Assembly (NCBI GenBank): GCA_003535195.1
Contig: DOHN01000052.1
Location: 682 to 7,688 of the forward strand
DNA length: 7,007 bases
From: Ruminiclostridium sp.
GTDB lineage: Bacteria > Bacillota > Clostridia > DSM-8532
Reading direction: 5' to 3'
The position numbers and the translations under genes are program-made. This document shows, in pieces, positions 5,296 through 7,007 of the stretch (position 1 is its first letter; each line of letters begins with the position of its first letter). The notes under the pieces are model-generated. The model had not been told where the DNA came from. It ran no database searches and worked only from the letters and a program-made list of their open reading frames with translations.

Positions 5296-5877
5296 TTATA
5301 GAGCCGTTTTTTTATTTTTGACGCCTAGCATAGCCTGTTCATTTGTGATGCCATTTAGGGTCAAATACTGGTTGCATTCCATCATGAGGGAATGGTATTT
5401 GAGGTCGCCACGCTTCAGGCGTTGGGCGGTGGAAGCTTCTTCATAACTTTTTTCAATGAGCCACGCATAGTGGTCATGCAATTGATTCCCCGGCCGCAGC
5501 GCGTATCCCGTAGCGGCTAACAGTTCGTCTGTTCTGCATAAATCAAGCCCAAAAAAGATGCAGATTGAAATCACTTGGGAAAGTGATATATTATGGTCTT
5601 GATTTTGCATACGGGAATAGCTGGAGGCATTGACCACACCAGCCTTGTCCAGTATTGCGCAAACCCAATCTCTTTCACGCTCCCGTGCATTGAAACGCAT
5701 CTTTTCATTCTCTATAGCATCTATTGTGTTTGCCACTCTTGGGTGGCGGCTTATGATTATTGGTTGCACGATATTGGAAAGCAGGTCAATGAAGCGTTTG
5801 CTTTCCTTGATTTGTTTTCGTTTGAATTTCTGAAATTCGCTCTTTGAATCGCTGCAATGCAGTCTAAGAATAGACAC
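5296..5877 (-). CDS. XRE-like helix-turn-helix regulator (up to 193 aa)
   Basis: Residues about 66-130 read like the divergent XRE domain common in Clostridia: a WVCAILDKAG helix, a SSYSRMQNQ turn, then ISLSQVISICIFFGLDL and a DELLAATGYAL ending. A charged C-terminal tail follows. The protein is probably a DNA-binding repressor or activator for the element. The N-terminal ~60 residues do not match that domain. The start is uncertain: a TGA lies five codons upstream, the first usable codon is GTG at 5877 with no ribosome binding site, and the first ATG is only at residue 60 (near 5700). Either translation is coupled to the leader ORF 30 bases upstream, or the 5' end has been altered. It precedes the 107-aa gene by 152 bases. 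Confidence 0.65.
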   Translation of the reverse strand: MSILRLHCSDSKSEFQKFKRKQIKESKRFIDLLSNIVQPIIISRHPRVANTIDAIENEKMRFNARERERDWVCAILDKAGVVNASSYSRMQNQDHNISLSQVISICIFFGLDLCRTDELLAATGYALRPGNQLHDHYAWLIEKSYEEASTAQRLKRGDLKYHSLMMECNQYLTLNGITNEQAMLGVKNKKTAL

Positions 5878-5907
5878 TTTGCACCGGTATCAATTTGTTT
5901 CTATAGA

Positions 5908-5994
5908 TTATTTGCGTTTCCCGCGCTCGGAGGCGGCAAGTGTTAACACTTGCAGGGTGCTATGATGGTGAAATGCCAAAAGAGCATTTACCAT
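5908..5994 (-). CDS. 28-aa leader peptide ORF
   Basis: The ORF begins MVNALLAFHHHSTLQVL and ends in a basic tail, ERGKRK. The ATG is preceded by a near-ideal AAAGGAGG with seven bases to the start, far better than that of the downstream regulator gene, which begins 30 bases after the leader stop. No family is recognised. A triple histidine in a short leader suggests translation-sensing control, but no alternative terminator/antiterminator pair after it is obvious, so it may simply couple translation to the regulator. It ends near an 18-bp palindrome that overlaps its codons. Confidence 0.55.
   Translation of the reverse strand: MVNALLAFHHHSTLQVLTLAASERGKRK
5936..5953. promoter_or_regulatory. 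Perfect 18-bp palindrome, candidate operator
   Basis: GCAAGTGTTAACACTTGC is its own reverse complement across all 18 bases. It overlaps the leader ORF and lies 59 bases upstream of the putative regulator start. A dimeric HTH protein binding here, perhaps the adjacent XRE-like product, is plausible. As RNA it could form a tight hairpin. Confidence 0.5.
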
Positions 5995-6019
5995 AGCCCC
6001 ACCTCCTTTCCGCTGCGTC

Positions 6020-6045
6020 GGTGATGGTTTGTATTTACAACCACC
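6020..6045. repeat. Imperfect hairpin before the leader ORF
   Basis: On the minus strand GGTG..TTGTA pairs with TACAA..CACC with small bulges. It lies between the 6084-6114 terminator and the leader ribosome binding site, so it would fall in the leader mRNA. Confidence 0.35.
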
Positions 6046-6083
6046 TCCGGCGCGGGAAACCAAAGCATATTGATAAAAACAGC

Positions 6084-6114
6084 AAAAAAGCACCGCCAGT
6101 CACTGGCCGTGCTT
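6084..6114 (-). terminator. Strong intrinsic terminator, minus strand
   Basis: The minus strand forms a 13-bp stem with one mismatch (plus 6088-6100 with 6102-6114). A tract of Ts (plus 6084-6089) follows, and more Ts come shortly after. Either it stops transcription entering the element from the right, or, with a promoter further right, it is an attenuator ahead of the leader ORF and regulator. The listed hairpin has only one unpaired base between the arms, so a few central pairs open in reality. Confidence 0.7.
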
Positions 6115-6423
6115 CTCCATTTACCGGGCAATATGCCCGGTGTTATTCATATTTTATTCAAAAAGTTTCGTAAAAAAGGTAAACTACTCCCTTTGCTGTC
6201 TGATCTCCGTTTTTTGGCGGTGTAGTCACGCCAAATTCAGTCTGCGCATTTCTGCTGCATTTTGCCGCTGGGCGGCATACTCAAAAATACCTTTTCGCTC
6301 CGTTTTTCAGGGGCCATATTCATTCATTGTTTAATACAATATATCTGGTAACTATGGATTTATTGGGTACAGGTTGTGAACTTTTATTGAATCTTTGTCG
6401 TTATTTCTCACCAATTATTTCAA
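6115..6423. other. Gene-free region with hairpins; possible element end
   Basis: No convincing gene is seen. ACCGGGCA/TGCCCGGT (6123-6141, loop ATA) is a perfect 8-bp hairpin. TTTGGCG(G)TG/CACGCCAAA (6213-6235) is a 9-bp hairpin with one bulged base. ATTGT/ACAAT lies near 6336-6350. A 26-codon frame on the minus strand (6237-6317) lacks a ribosome binding site. Base composition drops to AT-rich from about 6330, where host chromosome probably starts. The second element terminus is expected in this region. Confidence 0.35.
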
Positions 6424-6481
6424 TTACAAAACCCTAAAGCCGAACAAGGATTTCTCCTTATCCGGCTTTAGGGTTTTGTAA
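6424..6481. terminator. 19-bp hairpin terminator downstream of the secreted-protein gene
   Basis: The arms 6424-6442 and 6463-6481 pair perfectly over 19 bp. A second small hairpin AAGGA/TCCTT (6446-6459) lies inside the 20-nt loop. Each arm ends in ACAAAACCC or GGGTTTTGT, so both strands carry Ts at the 3' side and the structure could work in both directions. It begins 43 bases after the stop of the secreted-protein gene, which it most likely serves. Confidence 0.7.
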
Positions 6482-6523
6482 CAGGCGGCTTTGGGTTATA
6501 TTAAATTATAGCTCATATTGAAG

Positions 6524-7007
6524 TTAGTAACTGATAGAACCGCTCTTGACTGTAACTGACGAGGAAGAATTATTCTTAATGTAAAAAGTATATTTTCCAT
6601 CAGCTGGCATATTCTTAGAGGTATTAATAGATTTGCCAGTTCCCGTCTTCATAACGGCTTTGTAACCTGCGCCTTCATAACCGCATTCGTAACTGATTGA
6701 TTTGTCGAAATTGGCTTTAAGAGTTACTTTCTGATCGCGGTTAAGGGAATGTCCGCTACCACCATAAATCATTGTACTGTTCGCTTTGATGGTATGCTCC
6801 GAGAAATCAGCAAAAGGAGAAATGACGATACGTCCATATTGGTCAGTCTCAATGCGCTCCATGTCATTGAGATCAAACACCTGAACAACTTTGGAGCCAT
6901 CAGTGTTTTCAATGGTGATCTCTACAGTGTTTTCTTGAGCAGTGACCGAGGGGTCAGCAGCGAAAGAAGTCACAGCCATAGCCGATACTGCCAAAGATGT
7001 TACAAGA
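6524..7007 (-). CDS. Secreted protein, 3' part only (5' end outside the window)
   Basis: The open frame continues past the right edge, so the start is missing. The visible N-terminal part, LVTSLAVSAMAVTSFAADP, is the hydrophobic core and end of a signal peptide, with predicted cleavage around SFA-A or FAA-D. A TTG at 6994 is inside this core and should not be used as the start. The roughly 140-residue mature part is polar, beta-rich and without cysteine clusters, apart from a single C in SYECGYEG. It contains an ITIENTDGSKVVQVFDL segment and ends in a Ser/Asn-rich NNSSSSVTVKSGSISY. I do not recognise the family; it may be a small extracellular beta-sandwich protein. No cell-wall anchor motif is present. 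It is probably a host gene flanking the element. Confidence 0.75.
   Translation of the reverse strand, partial: LVTSLAVSAMAVTSFAADPSVTAQENTVEITIENTDGSKVVQVFDLNDMERIETDQYGRIVISPFADFSEHTIKANSTMIYGGSGHSLNRDQKVTLKANFDKSISYECGYEGAGYKAVMKTGTGKSINTSKNMPADGKYTFYIKNNSSSSVTVKSGSISY

Larger units (their letters stand above)
700..6141 (-). mobile_element. Putative integrative and mobilizable element; approximate limits
   Basis: This stretch carries, all on one strand, an XRE-like regulator, a 107-aa unknown protein, a rolling-circle origin, an HUH-helicase Rep, an FtsK/TcpA-like ATPase, a small HTH protein and a tyrosine recombinase. That is a near-minimal set for excision, replication and mobilization. 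No type IV secretion genes are present, so transfer would depend on a helper element, which fits an IME rather than an ICE. The gene order regulator, small protein, Rep, FtsK, integrase loosely recalls the Tn916/ICEBs1 control and processing region, but order and Rep type differ. The limits are estimates: the left one is placed beyond the integrase end and the right one near the hairpins upstream of the leader ORF. No flanking direct repeat was identified. The flanking secreted-protein gene looks like host chromosome. Confidence 0.65.

Noticed and set aside
6237..6317. Minus-strand 26-codon frame starting MAPEKRSEK
   Set aside because: No ribosome binding site or clear promoter; a neighbouring frame also looks protein-like, so it may be a gene remnant, but I cannot support a gene.
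1..7007. CRISPR array, rRNA, tRNA or insertion sequence
   Set aside because: No regularly spaced repeats, no rRNA or tRNA cloverleaf sequence and no transposase reading frame seen on either strand.

Overview
The window looks like part of a low-to-mid GC Gram-positive (Firmicutes, probably Clostridia) chromosome carrying a compact integrated element. Every convincing gene lies on the minus strand and most have strong AGGAGG-type ribosome binding sites. The recombinase, the FtsK-like ATPase and the XRE-like regulator resemble those of Firmicutes integrative elements. The species cannot be named from the sequence.

Layout from left to right: (1) 1-866 has no convincing protein gene. It holds an outward minus-strand promoter at the left edge, a candidate small RNA (93-198, minus), a run of hairpins (231-696) whose G:T wobbles fit RNA read from the plus strand, and the region just beyond the integrase gene where one element end may lie. 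(2) 867-2006 is a tyrosine recombinase with its own promoter. (3) 2094-2369 is a small helix-turn-helix protein, possibly a directionality factor. (4) 2341-3699 is a membrane-anchored FtsK/TcpA-type ATPase. (5) 3596-4657 is a Rep with an HUH nicking domain followed by a superfamily 3 helicase, the arrangement of eukaryotic CRESS-DNA virus Reps. (6) 4679-4732 is the most striking signal: a 12-bp stem-loop whose 10-nt loop contains TAGTATTAC on the rep strand, followed by two tandem 8-bp repeats and then rep. This is the anatomy of a circovirus/geminivirus replication origin. (7) 4736-4812 is a triple-nested GC-rich inverted repeat. (8) 4820-5143 is a 107-aa unrecognised protein. (9) 5296-5877 is an XRE-like regulator preceded by a 28-codon leader ORF with an excellent ribosome binding site. 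(10) 6084-6424 is hairpin-rich non-coding DNA where the other element end may lie. (11) 6424-6481 is a 19-bp-stem terminator, and 6524-7007 is the 3' part of a secreted-protein gene that runs off the window and is probably host chromosome.

Read together, the genes suggest a small integrative and mobilizable element (IME). The recombinase, perhaps with the small HTH protein, would excise the circle. Rep would nick the stem-loop loop and unwind the circle. The FtsK-like protein would bring the single strand to a conjugation channel supplied by another element, since no type IV secretion genes are present. The nicked strand would lead with rep, ftsK, hth and int. Element ends could not be fixed because I found no convincing direct repeat flanking it.
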